This document shows, in pieces, positions 1-8,409 of a stretch of DNA of 55,249 nucleotides (position 1 is the stretch's first letter; each line of letters starts with the position of its first letter). This DNA is from Campylobacterales bacterium (GTDB taxonomy: Bacteria > Campylobacterota > Campylobacteria > Campylobacterales > Sulfurimonadaceae): contig JAPLGP010000017.1 in the NCBI GenBank assembly GCA_026390075.1, positions 1 to 55,249 on the forward strand. Direction: 5' to 3'. The notes under the pieces are model-generated. The model searched no databases. It had not been told where the DNA came from and saw only the letters and a program-made list of their open reading frames with translations. The position numbers and the translations under genes were made by a program.

Positions 1-68
1 AGGAAGGAATGGTCGATTCAGACTTATATAAGTTTAAAGCAAAAAAATCAATAAAAGGAGTAAACTAA
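1..68 (+). CDS. 3' end of an unidentified protein (5' truncated by window edge)
   Basis: A frame open from the window edge (codons from base 3) runs to TAA at 66-68 and encodes a short lysine-rich tail ending KKSIKGVN. The fragment is too short to identify. It overlaps a second open frame in another phase (38-217) that looks like a coding remnant, so the original gene may have been longer and frameshifted here. Confidence 0.35.
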   Translation, partial: EGMVDSDLYKFKAKKSIKGVN

Positions 69-217
69 ACCCTCGTCGCTTAAGGTTACAATTCGTAATA
101 TTTCTTACAAAATCTGCCGAATTTAACTCCGCCGTTGACACCTTCGAAGAAATAGTAGAAGCACAAAAAGAGAGTTATGAAAAGGTTCAGGAGTTAGAGG
201 AAAAGTACAAAGCATAA
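38..217 (+). pseudogene. Start-less coding remnant with coiled-coil C-terminus
   Basis: This frame ends at TAA 215-217 and has no ATG, GTG or TTG start. Its C-terminal half is rich in Glu, Lys and Gln (FEEIVEAQKESYEKVQELEE) and reads like a genuine coiled-coil tail. It may be the out-of-frame continuation of the gene ending at 68, or the tail of a decayed gene. I cannot name a family. Confidence 0.3.
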
Positions 218-244
218 AATAGAGCTTATATTATAAAAAAATTA

Positions 245-270
245 TGGCATGTGGAAAGTTCCACATGCCA
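245..270 (-). terminator. Hairpin terminator built from an inverted GGCATGTGG pair
   Basis: TGGCATGTGGAA (245-256) and its reverse complement TTCCACATGCCA (259-270) form a 12-bp stem. It starts 4 bases after the stop codon of the leftward DUF3365 gene. Reading leftward, a run of T residues follows (complement of the A-run near 234-243), giving a classic intrinsic terminator. The stem is made of two copies of the 9-mer repeat family. Confidence 0.75.
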
Positions 271-274
271 GAGA

Positions 275-883
275 TTACTCATGCGTTATAGTAACAACAA
301 CTGCACCTCTTAAATCATTTAACTTATAATCTACTGCTTTATCGAGTGGATAGACTTTTGTTATCTCTCTTTGTAAATCGATATCTTTTGAAACCTTTCC
401 GTGGCATTCAAGACATGCGTTATCTGCAATCATGATAGGTTTGTAAAATTTATATGTTTTATTTGCCACTTTTTCTACAAGATACTCTGGCATAGCGACA
501 TTTAGGTCTCGTAAAGATTCAAAGGATTCTAAAATTTTTGCTTCATTTTCTTTTGGTGCATTGGCTGGATTACGGTATTTTAGGCTAATTCGTTTCGTAG
601 TTACGCCATGTGGAAGTTGGCTATTTACTTCACTGGTGATAGGGTATGCTTTATCTGAACAAAATTTAAGCGCACCCATAATATCGCCTTTTGACATATG
701 TTCTTTAAGGTTTTTCCCAAGTGTTTGGATGAGTAATTTTGAAGTTGATTCGCCAATTTCCACAGTTTTTTGTAGCTCTGTTTTTTGAACTTCTACAGGT
801 GTTTCAACTTTTTCTTCTTTGGGTGCTGCAAGTAAGACTGAAGCACAGAGGCTTATAAGTGTGATTGATTTGAGTAATTTCAT
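275..883 (-). CDS. DUF3365 periplasmic protein with one CXXCH haem-binding motif
   Basis: The 202-residue protein begins with a signal peptide (MKLLKSITLISLCASVLLAA) and carries one CLECH motif near residue 156, the pattern of covalent c-type haem attachment. The body, with residues such as KRISLKYRNPANAPKENEA and the C-terminal LRGAVVVTI, matches the DUF3365 (Tll0287-like) family of periplasmic haem or redox-sensing domains. It would be exported and loaded with haem in the periplasm. No sensor-kinase or cyclase domain is attached, so it may be a stand-alone electron carrier or sensor. A GGAG ribosome site precedes the start. It is monocistronic and closed by a hairpin at 245-270. Confidence 0.75.
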   Translation of the reverse strand: MKLLKSITLISLCASVLLAAPKEEKVETPVEVQKTELQKTVEIGESTSKLLIQTLGKNLKEHMSKGDIMGALKFCSDKAYPITSEVNSQLPHGVTTKRISLKYRNPANAPKENEAKILESFESLRDLNVAMPEYLVEKVANKTYKFYKPIMIADNACLECHGKVSKDIDLQREITKVYPLDKAVDYKLNDLRGAVVVTITHE

Positions 884-937
884 AGAGATTCTCCAAGTTG
901 ATTTGGAAAATTATAGTGTATATTTAGTTAAGGCAAA

Positions 938-1831
938 CTAATAAATATCTTCTATTTTATTTATAACCGAATCATCATACGGATCCATGTGGATTAAGAT
1001 ATGCGTTTTTTTATGTTCAAATATCTTTTTCAATTTTGCTTCAACTCTATCCGATATCAAATGTGCATCGTAAAGAGATATTTTTATATGAAAAACCGCA
1101 TGCACTGTAATGAAGACATGTGAACCAGCTTCTCTTGTTTTTAAATCATGGTAGGTTGTAATCTCTGGTTCTTCTTCTATAACTTTTTGTATTTTTTGTA
1201 TATCTTCTTCAGGTATAGCCGCATCAAGCAGCATCAAAACACCCTCTTTTATAATAGGAATAGAGGAGTAAATCATATAAAGTGCAATCCCAATACCTAA
1301 AATTGGGTCAATGAATTGTTCCCCTGTGTAAGAGATAAGCACGAGAGCTATAAGAACAGAGCCGTTTGAGAAAAGGTCGGTTTTATAGTGGAGTGCATCC
1401 GCTTTTATAACCATATTTTTTGTTTTTTTAGCGACATAATTTAAAAAAAACACTAAACACGCCGTGATGACAAAAGATGCAATCATAACCATAACACTCT
1501 CTCTTATGTGTTGCATAGGTTCGTTGTGGACGAATTTTTGAAGTGCCTCATAGAGAACAAACAAAGCAGAAAATGAGATTATCGTTCCTTCCACAACCGC
1601 AGCGAGAGGCTCTAGTTTACTTCTTCCAAAATGAAATAACTCATCAGGGTCTTTTTCTGCGTTGTTGAGTGCAAAGTAGTTAAAAAGTGAAACTGTCAAA
1701 TCTAAAAATGAGTCGATGGCAGAGGCAAGAACTGCAATAGAACCGCTAAAAATTCCAACAGTCATTTTTATCAATACTAATACACCGGCCACGGATGTTG
1801 ATACAACGGTGGCTTTTTTTTCTAATCTCAT
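938..1831 (-). CDS. Cation diffusion facilitator (CDF) divalent metal exporter, FieF-like
   Basis: A six-helix CDF transporter with a C-terminal cytoplasmic regulatory domain (297 residues from the chosen start). The membrane metal site is intact: D40 and D44 (AIDSFLDL) in helix 2 and H148 and D152 (HYKTD) in helix 5, the same spacing as D45/D49/H153/D157 of E. coli FieF. It should exchange Zn2+, Fe2+ or similar ions for protons across the inner membrane. The start MRLEKK at 1831 is chosen because AGGAAA lies just upstream; a longer frame to 1891 adds 20 residues unlike the family. It is divergent from cmoB, with TATAAT-like sequence in the shared 63-base gap. Confidence 0.85.
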   Translation of the reverse strand: MRLEKKATVVSTSVAGVLVLIKMTVGIFSGSIAVLASAIDSFLDLTVSLFNYFALNNAEKDPDELFHFGRSKLEPLAAVVEGTIISFSALFVLYEALQKFVHNEPMQHIRESVMVMIASFVITACLVFFLNYVAKKTKNMVIKADALHYKTDLFSNGSVLIALVLISYTGEQFIDPILGIGIALYMIYSSIPIIKEGVLMLLDAAIPEEDIQKIQKVIEEEPEITTYHDLKTREAGSHVFITVHAVFHIKISLYDAHLISDRVEAKLKKIFEHKKTHILIHMDPYDDSVINKIEDIY

Positions 1832-1894
1832 ACAATTTCCTAATACTATTTTTAGGATACAATTATAGTAAAATTTACCTAGATAAAGCATAAA

Positions 1895-2791
1895 ATGAAT
1901 TTAAACGAAATACGAACACAACGCAAAAAATGGATGAGTTGGAAAAATATTGCTCCACTTCGTGAGGCATTAGACTCCTTGGCGGATGGAACTTGGCATG
2001 TGGAACTTGGCGATATCGTGAAGATAAGTGGTGAGAGCGAAGATGAAGCACGAATCTATGAAGTGGCGAAGATGATGATGCCTTGGAGAAAAGGACCTTT
2101 TGAAGTTTGTAACACTTTTATAGACACAGAGTGGAAGAGTAACATCAAATATAATCTTTTAAGAAAGCATTTTAATTTAAAAGATAAGAGAGTTGCCGAT
2201 ATAGGGTGCAACAATGGTTACTATCTTTTTAGAATGCAAGAAGATGCACCAAAGTCTTTAGTTGGTTTTGACCCCTCAGCACTTTATAAAACACAGTTTG
2301 ATTTTATCAACCATTTTGTAAAAAGTGATATTGTGTATGAACTTTTGGGTGTGGAACATCTCGAGTTTTATGAGGAAAAATTTGATGTTATCTTTTGTCT
2401 CGGGGTGCTTTACCATCGAAGTGATCCCGTGGCGATGCTCAAATCTCTTTTTAAGGGCTTAGAAAATGGGGGCGAGGTTATACTTGACACATTTTATATT
2501 GAGGGCGAGGGTGAGATGTGTTTGTGTCCTGAATCTTCCTACTCCAAGATACCAAATATTTACTTTGTTCCAATGATTGGTGCTTTGAAAAATTGGTGTA
2601 ATAGGGCAGGATTTGAGGGTTTTGAAGTGTTAGAGCGTTCTGTGACCGATGCAAATGAGCAGAGAAAAACTTCGTGGATTGAGGGGCAATCTTTGGAGGA
2701 TTTTTTAGATCCAAATGACTCGAGCAAAACAGTAGAAGGCTACCCAGCCCCTGCGAGAGTTTATGTAAAATTAACTAAGGATAAAAAATGA
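1895..2791 (+). CDS. cmoB: tRNA U34 carboxymethyltransferase CmoB
   Basis: The 298-residue protein uses carboxy-S-adenosylmethionine to convert 5-hydroxyuridine at the tRNA wobble position into uridine-5-oxyacetic acid. Family hallmarks are visible: [10 protein letters not shown] near the N-terminus, the motif [16 protein letters not shown] (cofactor loop) around residue 100, [10 protein letters not shown], and the C-terminal [16 protein letters not shown]-like block (here [18 protein letters not shown]). Length is close to the epsilonproteobacterial form, which lacks some N-terminal sequence of the E. coli enzyme. It overlaps the next gene by 4 bases (ATGA), so the two are probably co-translated. 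One GGCATGTGG copy lies at 1995. Confidence 0.92.
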   Translation: MNLNEIRTQRKKWMSWKNIAPLREALDSLADGTWHVELGDIVKISGESEDEARIYEVAKMMMPWRKGPFEVCNTFIDTEWKSNIKYNLLRKHFNLKDKRVADIGCNNGYYLFRMQEDAPKSLVGFDPSALYKTQFDFINHFVKSDIVYELLGVEHLEFYEEKFDVIFCLGVLYHRSDPVAMLKSLFKGLENGGEVILDTFYIEGEGEMCLCPESSYSKIPNIYFVPMIGALKNWCNRAGFEGFEVLERSVTDANEQRKTSWIEGQSLEDFLDPNDSSKTVEGYPAPARVYVKLTKDKK

Positions 2792-3276
2792 GCCAAAAGA
2801 ATGAGATGCACGATGATTTAGAACTCGATGATTATAGAGAACACGAAGCGGGCAAAGTTTTTTTGCAAACGCATCAAAGAATCAATCAAGAGTTATGTGG
2901 GGAAATCATAAAGCTAGAACAAGGGTATGTTGAAGTTTCACTTAGAACTACTGCTGATATGGTTGCAGATGAAATTGGTTTAATCCATGGTGGCTTTATA
3001 TTTGGTGCAGCGGATTATGCAGCGATGGCTGCTGTAAATGAAAAAAATGTTGTTTTAGTTGGAAGTGATGTTCAGTTTTTATCGCCTGTAAAAGTTCACG
3101 ATATTGTCAATGTTGTAGCTCGCGTTCGCCATAAAGAGGGAAGAAAAAGAAATGTTCATGTTGAGGCATTTGTTTTAGATATAAAAGTTTTTGAGGGAGA
3201 ATTTAAAACTGTCATCACTGAGAGACATGTTTTAAGACTGAATCTTCTTGATACGAAAGAACCACAAGAAGATTAG
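2788..3276 (+). CDS. Hotdog-fold acyl-CoA thioesterase-like protein
   Basis: The 162-residue protein has the hotdog-fold signature [21 protein letters not shown] around residues 64-84, as in PaaI/FapR-type thioesterases and acyl-CoA binding domains, followed by strands such as [14 protein letters not shown]. It would hydrolyse or bind an acyl-CoA in the cytoplasm; the substrate cannot be deduced. The N-terminal 20 residues are acidic and probably disordered. Start overlaps the cmoB stop (ATGA), which suggests translational coupling, though no functional link to tRNA modification is known to me. It is convergent with the following methyltransferase, with only 3 bases between stop codons. Confidence 0.75.
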   Translation: MSQKNEMHDDLELDDYREHEAGKVFLQTHQRINQELCGEIIKLEQGYVEVSLRTTADMVADEIGLIHGGFIFGAADYAAMAAVNEKNVVLVGSDVQFLSPVKVHDIVNVVARVRHKEGRKRNVHVEAFVLDIKVFEGEFKTVITERHVLRLNLLDTKEPQED

Positions 3277-3279
3277 ACT

Positions 3280-3876
3280 TTATTTTTTAGCAGTCAGTAA
3301 AAATATTCCGTAATTTTTTTCTGGCTTGTTGATGGTGTTTATGTTTTTAAACTTTATGTCTTTAAATCCACATGCCGACACAATGCGGCATAACTCTTTT
3401 TCATCAAATCCAAAGTGAAAAACATCACTATTATCAGAGTGAAAAGTTCCATCTTCACTCTCTAAATCGGCGATAGCAATAAAGCCATTTTCTTTTATAT
3501 TTTTGTAGATAGTTTTAAAAAACTTTTCCAAATCTTCGATGTGATGCAGAGTCATTGAGCTAATAATCCCATCAAACGATTGCAATAATGGCTCTTTGAT
3601 AATGTCTTGAGTAAAAGTTTCTATATGAAGTTCGGGCGTATTTTTTTCTATGAGTTTTTCAATCATACTGCGAGATACATCAACACCATAAACTTTTTTA
3701 GTTAGTTTTGCTATTTCAAAACCTAAAAGTCCTGTTCCAACACCAAAATCCATAATTTCCATCTCTTTTGTGAGCGAAATGGTTGCATGTATGGCATGTG
3801 CAATATTTTTTGCACCATCCACTCTCACGCTCTCTTCGTCCCAAGATTGTGCTTTTTCTTTAAAATGGTCTTTCAT
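3280..3876 (-). CDS. SAM-dependent class I methyltransferase
   Basis: A 198-residue Rossmann-fold methyltransferase. Motif I is EIMDFGVGTGLLGFEIAKL, motif II VYGVDVSRSMIEK, and the post-motif region is SFDGIISSMTLHHIEDLEKFF. This resembles small Methyltransf_11/25 proteins that act on small molecules, but the substrate cannot be read from the sequence. Translation starts at 3876 after an AAGGAAA ribosome site. It follows the MBL-fold hydrolase gene at 3886 with 9 bases between, so the two form a leftward operon. A CCACATGCC copy sits at 3368. Confidence 0.8.
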   Translation of the reverse strand: MKDHFKEKAQSWDEESVRVDGAKNIAHAIHATISLTKEMEIMDFGVGTGLLGFEIAKLTKKVYGVDVSRSMIEKLIEKNTPELHIETFTQDIIKEPLLQSFDGIISSMTLHHIEDLEKFFKTIYKNIKENGFIAIADLESEDGTFHSDNSDVFHFGFDEKELCRIVSACGFKDIKFKNINTINKPEKNYGIFLLTAKK

Positions 3877-3885
3877 TTTTTTCCT

Positions 3886-4479
3886 TTATAAGCTGTTTAT
3901 GAAGTAATCTGCGTGTTGCTGTTCTTGTTTTATAGTTGTTTTTTCGCCGTGTCCAGGGTAAATTATTTTGTCGAAATCGAGTTGTTTAAATTTTTCTAAA
4001 CTCTTTTTCATATCTTGTGGACTCGAGTAAGGAAAGTCAGTGCGCCCGATAGACCGTTCAAAAATAAAGTCTCCGCTAAACATAGCATCGCCTATTTCTA
4101 TAGTAGAACAACCCTGACAATGTCCTGGAAAATGGCGAAATTTTACCTTAACGCCATCAAAATCGATTTCCGCGTCACCCTCAACTTCATAATCAGGTGT
4201 TGAAGGTGGTAAATCTGGCATCCAACTACTATCACGAAGCATCATCACATCGCCTTTTGGCGTGTAAAGAGGGATTTTAAGCTTTTCTTGCAACTCTGAA
4301 TTGCTCCAAACATGGTCAAAATGCCCGTGCGTGTTTAAAATAGCGACTGGATTTGTTACATTGTTTATGACCCACTCTGTAGCGTTCACACCAGGGTCGA
4401 TGATAAAATCTTTACCATCCACTGTGACAATGTAGCAGTTCGTCTGATAAACACCCATTGGTTGCATTTTTATCTTCAT
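3886..4479 (-). CDS. Metallo-beta-lactamase-fold hydrolase (glyoxalase II-like)
   Basis: A 197-residue MBL-fold enzyme. The metal-binding motif is THGHFDH (H51, H53, D55, H56), with further ligands in FRHFPGHCQGCSTIE, the aspartate in AMFSGDFIFE and the histidine of IIYPGHGEKT. This is the small hydroxyacylglutathione-hydrolase-like group found in nearly all bacteria; the true thioester substrate is unknown. Two metal ions are expected. It begins the leftward operon with the downstream methyltransferase. The start at 4479 has AAGG upstream. Confidence 0.85.
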   Translation of the reverse strand: MKIKMQPMGVYQTNCYIVTVDGKDFIIDPGVNATEWVINNVTNPVAILNTHGHFDHVWSNSELQEKLKIPLYTPKGDVMMLRDSSWMPDLPPSTPDYEVEGDAEIDFDGVKVKFRHFPGHCQGCSTIEIGDAMFSGDFIFERSIGRTDFPYSSPQDMKKSLEKFKQLDFDKIIYPGHGEKTTIKQEQQHADYFINSL

Positions 4480-4570
4480 TTTAGACCTTTTTTAGTGTGA
4501 TTATATCCTATTTGGATTATCATAAAACAGTCAAAGATTACTTGATGAGATAAAAAATGTTCAAAAATAG

Positions 4571-4819
4571 TTATTTTTTCGTTACTTTATAAATAAAACT
4601 AAAAATCTCTGCAACTGCTTTGTAGAGCGCTTCTGGAACTTCTTTGTTGAGTTCTACTTTTGAGAGAAGTTCTATGAGGTCTTCATCTTTTCTTATGGGA
4701 AGGTTATGAAGTTCGGCGATTTTTATGATGTTCTCCGCTGTATTTCCTTGGCCTTTAGCAATAACTCTTGGAGCATTTTCTTTTTCTTTGTCATAGCGTA
4801 GTGCGGCAGCTTTTGTCAT
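4571..4819 (-). CDS. Stand-alone FlhB C-terminal domain protein (FlhX-like)
   Basis: The 82-residue protein matches only the cytoplasmic tail of flagellar export protein FlhB: AAALRYDKEKENAPRVIAKGQG, then LPIRKDEDLIELL and EVPEALYKAVAEIFSFIY. It starts immediately after where FlhB has its autocleavage NPTH loop, so it equals the cleaved C-terminal fragment. Such FlhB-C paralogues (FlhX in Helicobacter) can partly replace the cleaved FlhB tail in substrate switching of the flagellar type III secretion gate. The start overlaps the end of the FliK-like gene by 4 bases, linking the switch partner with the ruler protein. Confidence 0.85.
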   Translation of the reverse strand: MTKAAALRYDKEKENAPRVIAKGQGNTAENIIKIAELHNLPIRKDEDLIELLSKVELNKEVPEALYKAVAEIFSFIYKVTKK

Positions 4820-6396
4820 GCTTTTACCTCAAATCCTAAGTCTAAATGGTTGTAACTCTTTTCATACGGTGATGCTACATTCTTCTCGAGCGCATCAAAA
4901 AGGCGTATCTCTCTTGGCGTGATTTGCGACTCTATAAGTGCTGTGCGTAAAATGCCTATATTTTCTTTTATTATCTCTTTAAATTCACTATTGTTAGAGT
5001 AGATTTGAATGTTGATTTGGTTTTTGTCATAAAGAACCAGCTTTAACTTCAACTCTCCATACTCTTTGAGTTTTAAATCAATATCGCAGTAAAATTTGTC
5101 CTCTTTATCTTTTTTGAGGTTAATACTTCCCTCTTCGAGGCTATCCCATGAGAAAGGCAAATAGAGCGAAGAGGAGTTTGAAAGATGCGAAACAAGCTGG
5201 TAATAATCGATTTGGAGTGAGAGTTTATCTATCTGTTTTAACAACTCTGCTTGATTTGGATGCGAAGATTTACTGATTTCATCACTTGCTTTGAGCAAAA
5301 TAGATTTTAAATCTCCCGATAAAATTTCTTTCACATTTTCATGGGATGCTAATTTTTCTGGATTGCTAAAAGGTGCTAATTTATGTGCCAGAGTTACTGT
5401 TTCTTTTGAAAAAACAGGGTCGGCTTTTTCGATGAGGGCTTTGAGCGGTTCTGTGATATTTTTAATATCCTGTGGCACTTTTTTCTCAATCAAAGAATCT
5501 AACGCTGTTTTTGGCGTTGTGCTATTTTGCTCGATTTCTTTGAGTGTATCCATAACTTTTGTGAGTGATTCAAGCAAATCTTTGGCATGTGGATTTGTAC
5601 TTTGTGAGAGTTGTGCACTCAAAATTTGGAGTGTATCGGTTATAGATGCGAGTTTGAAATTTTCAGGTGTTAAAAGTTTTGGCGAGATAAAATTTTCAAG
5701 CTTTGAGAGTTGTGTGGCTACACTTTTTGTCAGTGTAGAATCCGCACTACTCAGATGTTCTTGAAGTTTTGAAAGAACACTCTCAACGCCTTTTGCAAGT
5801 TGTTTGAGAGCATTTGGGTCATCTTTTGAAGCTTGTAATAAAGAGCTGTTTGAAGCCTCTTTGAGTGTTGGACTGTTAAGCAACTCTTTGATTTTTTCAC
5901 TCAACACTTTTACGGTAAAAATATCACTTTTTGCGATACTTTTATCAAGTTCGCTCAAGAGGCTTTTTAACTCAACTTGAGGATTTTTTACATCTTTTAG
6001 TTTTGACTCTAAAAAAACACCAGAGTTTTCCAGTTTTTGTTTTAATATAGGTTCGTCTAACTCTTTGATGTCCACAAGAAAGTTTTTAAGTGTTGTCTCA
6101 ATCGGTAGAGGACTTTTGTCTGATTTGAGAGTTTGCAGTAAATCTTTTATAGTGCTTGAAACATTGCCGAGGTCTTTGAGCGTAGGGTTGTTTTTTGCAA
6201 GGTCTAAAAGTGTTTTGTCAGATTGTGAGCTTTGCGTACTCTCTTTAAGAAGAGAATTCATAATGGATTTTAAATCTTTATCTTTTGAAATAGTTTCAAG
6301 TTGCGCAGGAGTAGCTTGTTGCAGAACTACGCCCAAGGCTCGATTGGTACTCGGAGCAATGATATCAAGCTGTTTGTTGAGCGATAAATTAATCAT
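4816..6396 (-). CDS. FliK-like flagellar hook-length control protein
   Basis: About 526 residues. Most of the length is a low-complexity helical stretch rich in Lys, Leu, Ser and Asp, suited to a secreted molecular ruler. The C-terminal ~110 residues (YGELKLKLVLYDKNQINIQIYSN and IIKENIGILRTALIESQI) match the Flg_hook domain of FliK that contacts FlhB. The adjoining FlhB-C protein fits this pairing. I prefer the ATG at 6396 over one at 6411; neither has a ribosome site, and TATACT at 6402-6407 suggests a leaderless transcript from 6396. FliK is poorly conserved, so the name rests on the C-terminal domain and context. Confidence 0.65.
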   Translation of the reverse strand: MINLSLNKQLDIIAPSTNRALGVVLQQATPAQLETISKDKDLKSIMNSLLKESTQSSQSDKTLLDLAKNNPTLKDLGNVSSTIKDLLQTLKSDKSPLPIETTLKNFLVDIKELDEPILKQKLENSGVFLESKLKDVKNPQVELKSLLSELDKSIAKSDIFTVKVLSEKIKELLNSPTLKEASNSSLLQASKDDPNALKQLAKGVESVLSKLQEHLSSADSTLTKSVATQLSKLENFISPKLLTPENFKLASITDTLQILSAQLSQSTNPHAKDLLESLTKVMDTLKEIEQNSTTPKTALDSLIEKKVPQDIKNITEPLKALIEKADPVFSKETVTLAHKLAPFSNPEKLASHENVKEILSGDLKSILLKASDEISKSSHPNQAELLKQIDKLSLQIDYYQLVSHLSNSSSLYLPFSWDSLEEGSINLKKDKEDKFYCDIDLKLKEYGELKLKLVLYDKNQINIQIYSNNSEFKEIIKENIGILRTALIESQITPREIRLFDALEKNVASPYEKSYNHLDLGFEVKA

Positions 6397-6475
6397 GCAA
6401 AAGTATAGCAAAATAAAGAAGAGGGAATGAGTCTTGCTCCTAAAATTTTATATGAGAGATGTGAAAGGAGAAATT

Positions 6476-7435
6476 ATGAAAATAGAGAACTTTGCATTGG
6501 ATTTACACGCTGAATCATTCAAAAGCAGTAGTGTGAGTATTGTCAGTTTTGAAAGAGAACTTGATTCTCAAAATGTGAAACGATTGGAAGAAGTGGAGGC
6601 TTTAAATTCTCAAGTGGAGTTTTGTAAACGACTCGAATTTGAGTTGGTGCAACAGCTTTTATCTATGTTAAATTCAAAAACTTGCAGGTTTAAAGAGTTG
6701 AGCACAGAGCAGTTTAAAGCAAACCAAAGTCGTGAAGTGACGATTATGAAAGAGTATAAAGAGTCGCAAAGCCTTGATGTGAGCATGAGCGGATTTATTC
6801 AAATCGCAAATAAAAAAATAGAGTTAAATATTGATATCTCAATGTCACACTCTTTTGTGAGTTCAAATCAGATTTTACATCAGCAATTTTATGACCCTTT
6901 GGTACTCAATTTTAATGGCAAATTACCAGACCTAGATACACAAAATTTTTCTTTTGACATTGATTGTGATGGTGCATGTGAGCAAATATCGATGCTTAAA
7001 AATGGAAGTGGTTTTTTAGCTCTTGATAAAAATGAAAATAACAGAATTGATGATGGAAGTGAACTCTTCGGTGCATTAAACGGTAACGCATTTGCAGACC
7101 TCAAACGCTATGACAGTGACAAAAATGGCTGGATAGATGAGAGCGACCCGATTTTAGATAAACTGAAAATTTGGATAAAAAACAAAGATGAAAACCGCTT
7201 GGTGGCTTTAGGTGAACTTGGAATTGGTGCGATATATCTAGGTAAAAGTGAAGGTCAATTTGATATAAAAAGCGATACGAATGAAACACTTGGGCGCATC
7301 AGAGATACAGGATTTTTTCTTAAAGAAGATGGCACGAGCGGGATAATGTCGCAAATCGATTTTGCACGACAAAACGGAGAGGTTAATAAAATTTCAGACA
7401 TATCGCTGTTGAATGAAGTTTTAAAAATAGTATAG
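6476..7435 (+). CDS. Protein with paired EF-hand-like calcium loops
   Basis: The 319-residue protein starts at ATG 6476 with AAAGGAG upstream; a longer frame to 6434 lacks a ribosome site. The N-terminal third is helical with no signal peptide. The middle has two acidic loops: DKNENNRIDDGSELFG and, about 18 residues later, DSDKNGWIDESD, both like EF-hand or dockerin-type calcium loops. Proteins with the DxNxNxxIDDGSELFG signature recur in Campylobacterota and are often tied to the cell surface, but I know of no assigned function. It stands alone, next to the flagellar genes but on the other strand, and ends before a strong hairpin at 7469. Confidence 0.65.
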   Translation: MKIENFALDLHAESFKSSSVSIVSFERELDSQNVKRLEEVEALNSQVEFCKRLEFELVQQLLSMLNSKTCRFKELSTEQFKANQSREVTIMKEYKESQSLDVSMSGFIQIANKKIELNIDISMSHSFVSSNQILHQQFYDPLVLNFNGKLPDLDTQNFSFDIDCDGACEQISMLKNGSGFLALDKNENNRIDDGSELFGALNGNAFADLKRYDSDKNGWIDESDPILDKLKIWIKNKDENRLVALGELGIGAIYLGKSEGQFDIKSDTNETLGRIRDTGFFLKEDGTSGIMSQIDFARQNGEVNKISDISLLNEVLKIV

Positions 7436-7468
7436 ATTGATAACCTTGGTACCATAAGGGCATTTTCT

Positions 7469-7514
7469 CACTTCGCTTTGGCATGTGGAAATTCCCACAT
7501 GCCAAAGCGAAGTG
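7469..7514. terminator. Strong 20-bp hairpin containing an inverted GGCATGTGG pair
   Basis: Bases 7469-7488 and 7495-7514 are perfect reverse complements (CACTTCGCTTTGG then the repeat core), with loop AAATTC. One arm ends in GGCATGTGG (7480-7488), the other begins with CCACATGCC (7495-7503). It follows the EF-hand-like gene stop by 33 bases and can terminate transcription from either side. The same hairpin type, with the same AAAGCGAAG flank, recurs at 10469, and both are followed by recO 3' sequence. Confidence 0.75.
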
Positions 7515-7544
7515 AAAAATGTTTTTAAAAGAGTAAATAAATCT

Positions 7545-7620
7545 TTACAATCCTTCAAGCAAAATGTACCAAAGTCTATCGACTTCTAAAGCCTTTTTAT
7601 CGATACTGAGTGTGTGAACA
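7545..7620 (-). pseudogene. Decayed duplicate of the recO 3' end
   Basis: Read leftward, the end of this stretch encodes EVDRLWYILLEGL and a stop, nearly identical to the RecO C-terminus at 10553 (EVERLWYVLLEGL). Upstream residues SIDKKAL match SINKKAL of recO. Compared with the intact gene it lacks an internal 45-base block and two bases near 7612, so it is out of frame and has no start. The non-coding flank TTTTAAAAGAGTAAA to the left also matches. It marks one edge of the island inserted between here and the real recO. Confidence 0.85.
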
Positions 7621-7663
7621 TTTTTTTTATTTTGAACATTTTTTTGATTTAAATAGGATAATA

Positions 7664-7921
7664 TTAAATTCCTATTGGTCTGAAAAATTCGCAAATATCA
7701 ACTTTTAGTAGTTTTGAGATTTTATGTAAATGTTCTATATTGAAGTGCTTTTTATTCAGTGTTAGTTCTGCTTGTGAGACTAAACCTGAAGAATTATAGC
7801 CCATGGCTAAAGTGAGTTCAAGTTGGCTTACACCCTTCTCTTTTCTTATTTTCGCAACATTTTTTCCGATAATGCCATAAAACTCAGCTATTTCTTCATT
7901 GTTAAAATCTATTGCTTCCAA
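7664..7921 (-). CDS. XRE-family helix-turn-helix regulator
   Basis: An 85-residue protein with a Cro/CI-type HTH: GKNVAKIRKEKGVSQLELTLAMGYNSSGLVSQAEL, followed by LHKISKLLKVDICEFF. It has no other domain, so it is probably a repressor or activator of its divergently transcribed neighbours (PEGA lipoprotein, 8410 gene, DUF4105 gene) acting in the 110-base shared gap 7922-8031. It lies inside the segment bounded by duplicated recO ends and has no counterpart nearby that would mark it as a toxin-antitoxin partner. Confidence 0.8.
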   Translation of the reverse strand: MEAIDFNNEEIAEFYGIIGKNVAKIRKEKGVSQLELTLAMGYNSSGLVSQAELTLNKKHFNIEHLHKISKLLKVDICEFFRPIGI

Positions 7922-8031
7922 AATAATTTATAACTCACTATGTTTAAGTTTAATCACAGTTTAGAAGATTATAATTTTTACTTCAAGTAACTATAGTTAC
8001 CTGTTAAATTTTTTCTGAAGGGGTTTTTTTT

Positions 8032-8406
8032 ATGATAGAACGAATTTTATTAGGTTTGAGCGTATCAAGTGTATTATTGTTTACAGGATGTGCGACGATT
8101 GCTGGTGGCGGTGGGAAGCAAGCAGTTTCTTTTTCTTCAGAGCCGGCTGGTGCATCTGTAAGTGTTGGTGGTGCTCAAATGTGTACTACACCATGTCAAG
8201 TAACGCTTGATAGAAAGCAAGACCTTGTAATTAAAGTAGAAAAAGAAGGTTATCAGTCGATAACAAGACCTCTTGAAACTAAAATGAATACATGGGTTTT
8301 AGGTAATGTCATTATTGGTGGTTTGCCAGGAACAACGACCGACGCACTCAATGGTGCAACAGTTGAATATAGCCCAAACAATTATCACTTTGAACTAAAA
8401 AAGTAA
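8032..8406 (+). CDS. PEGA-domain lipoprotein
   Basis: A 124-residue lipoprotein. The signal peptide ends in lipobox LFTGC (lipidated Cys19), followed by a Gly-rich linker and one PEGA repeat: VSFSSEPAGASVSVGGAQMCTTPCQVTL. The rest (GYQSITRPLETKMNTWVLGNVIIGGLPGTTTDALNGA) resembles small outer-membrane PEGA lipoproteins annotated near surface-assembly genes. AAGGGG lies 8 bases ahead of the ATG. It is the first gene of the rightward island operon with the small exported protein and the DUF4105 protein. Molecular role unknown. Confidence 0.75.
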   Translation: MIERILLGLSVSSVLLFTGCATIAGGGGKQAVSFSSEPAGASVSVGGAQMCTTPCQVTLDRKQDLVIKVEKEGYQSITRPLETKMNTWVLGNVIIGGLPGTTTDALNGATVEYSPNNYHFELKK

Positions 8407-8409
8407 AAT

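Noticed and set aside
1832-1891. Longer N-terminus of the CDF exporter
   Set aside because: The extra 20 residues match no family pattern, crowd the divergent cmoB start, and a good ribosome site precedes the inner ATG at 1831.
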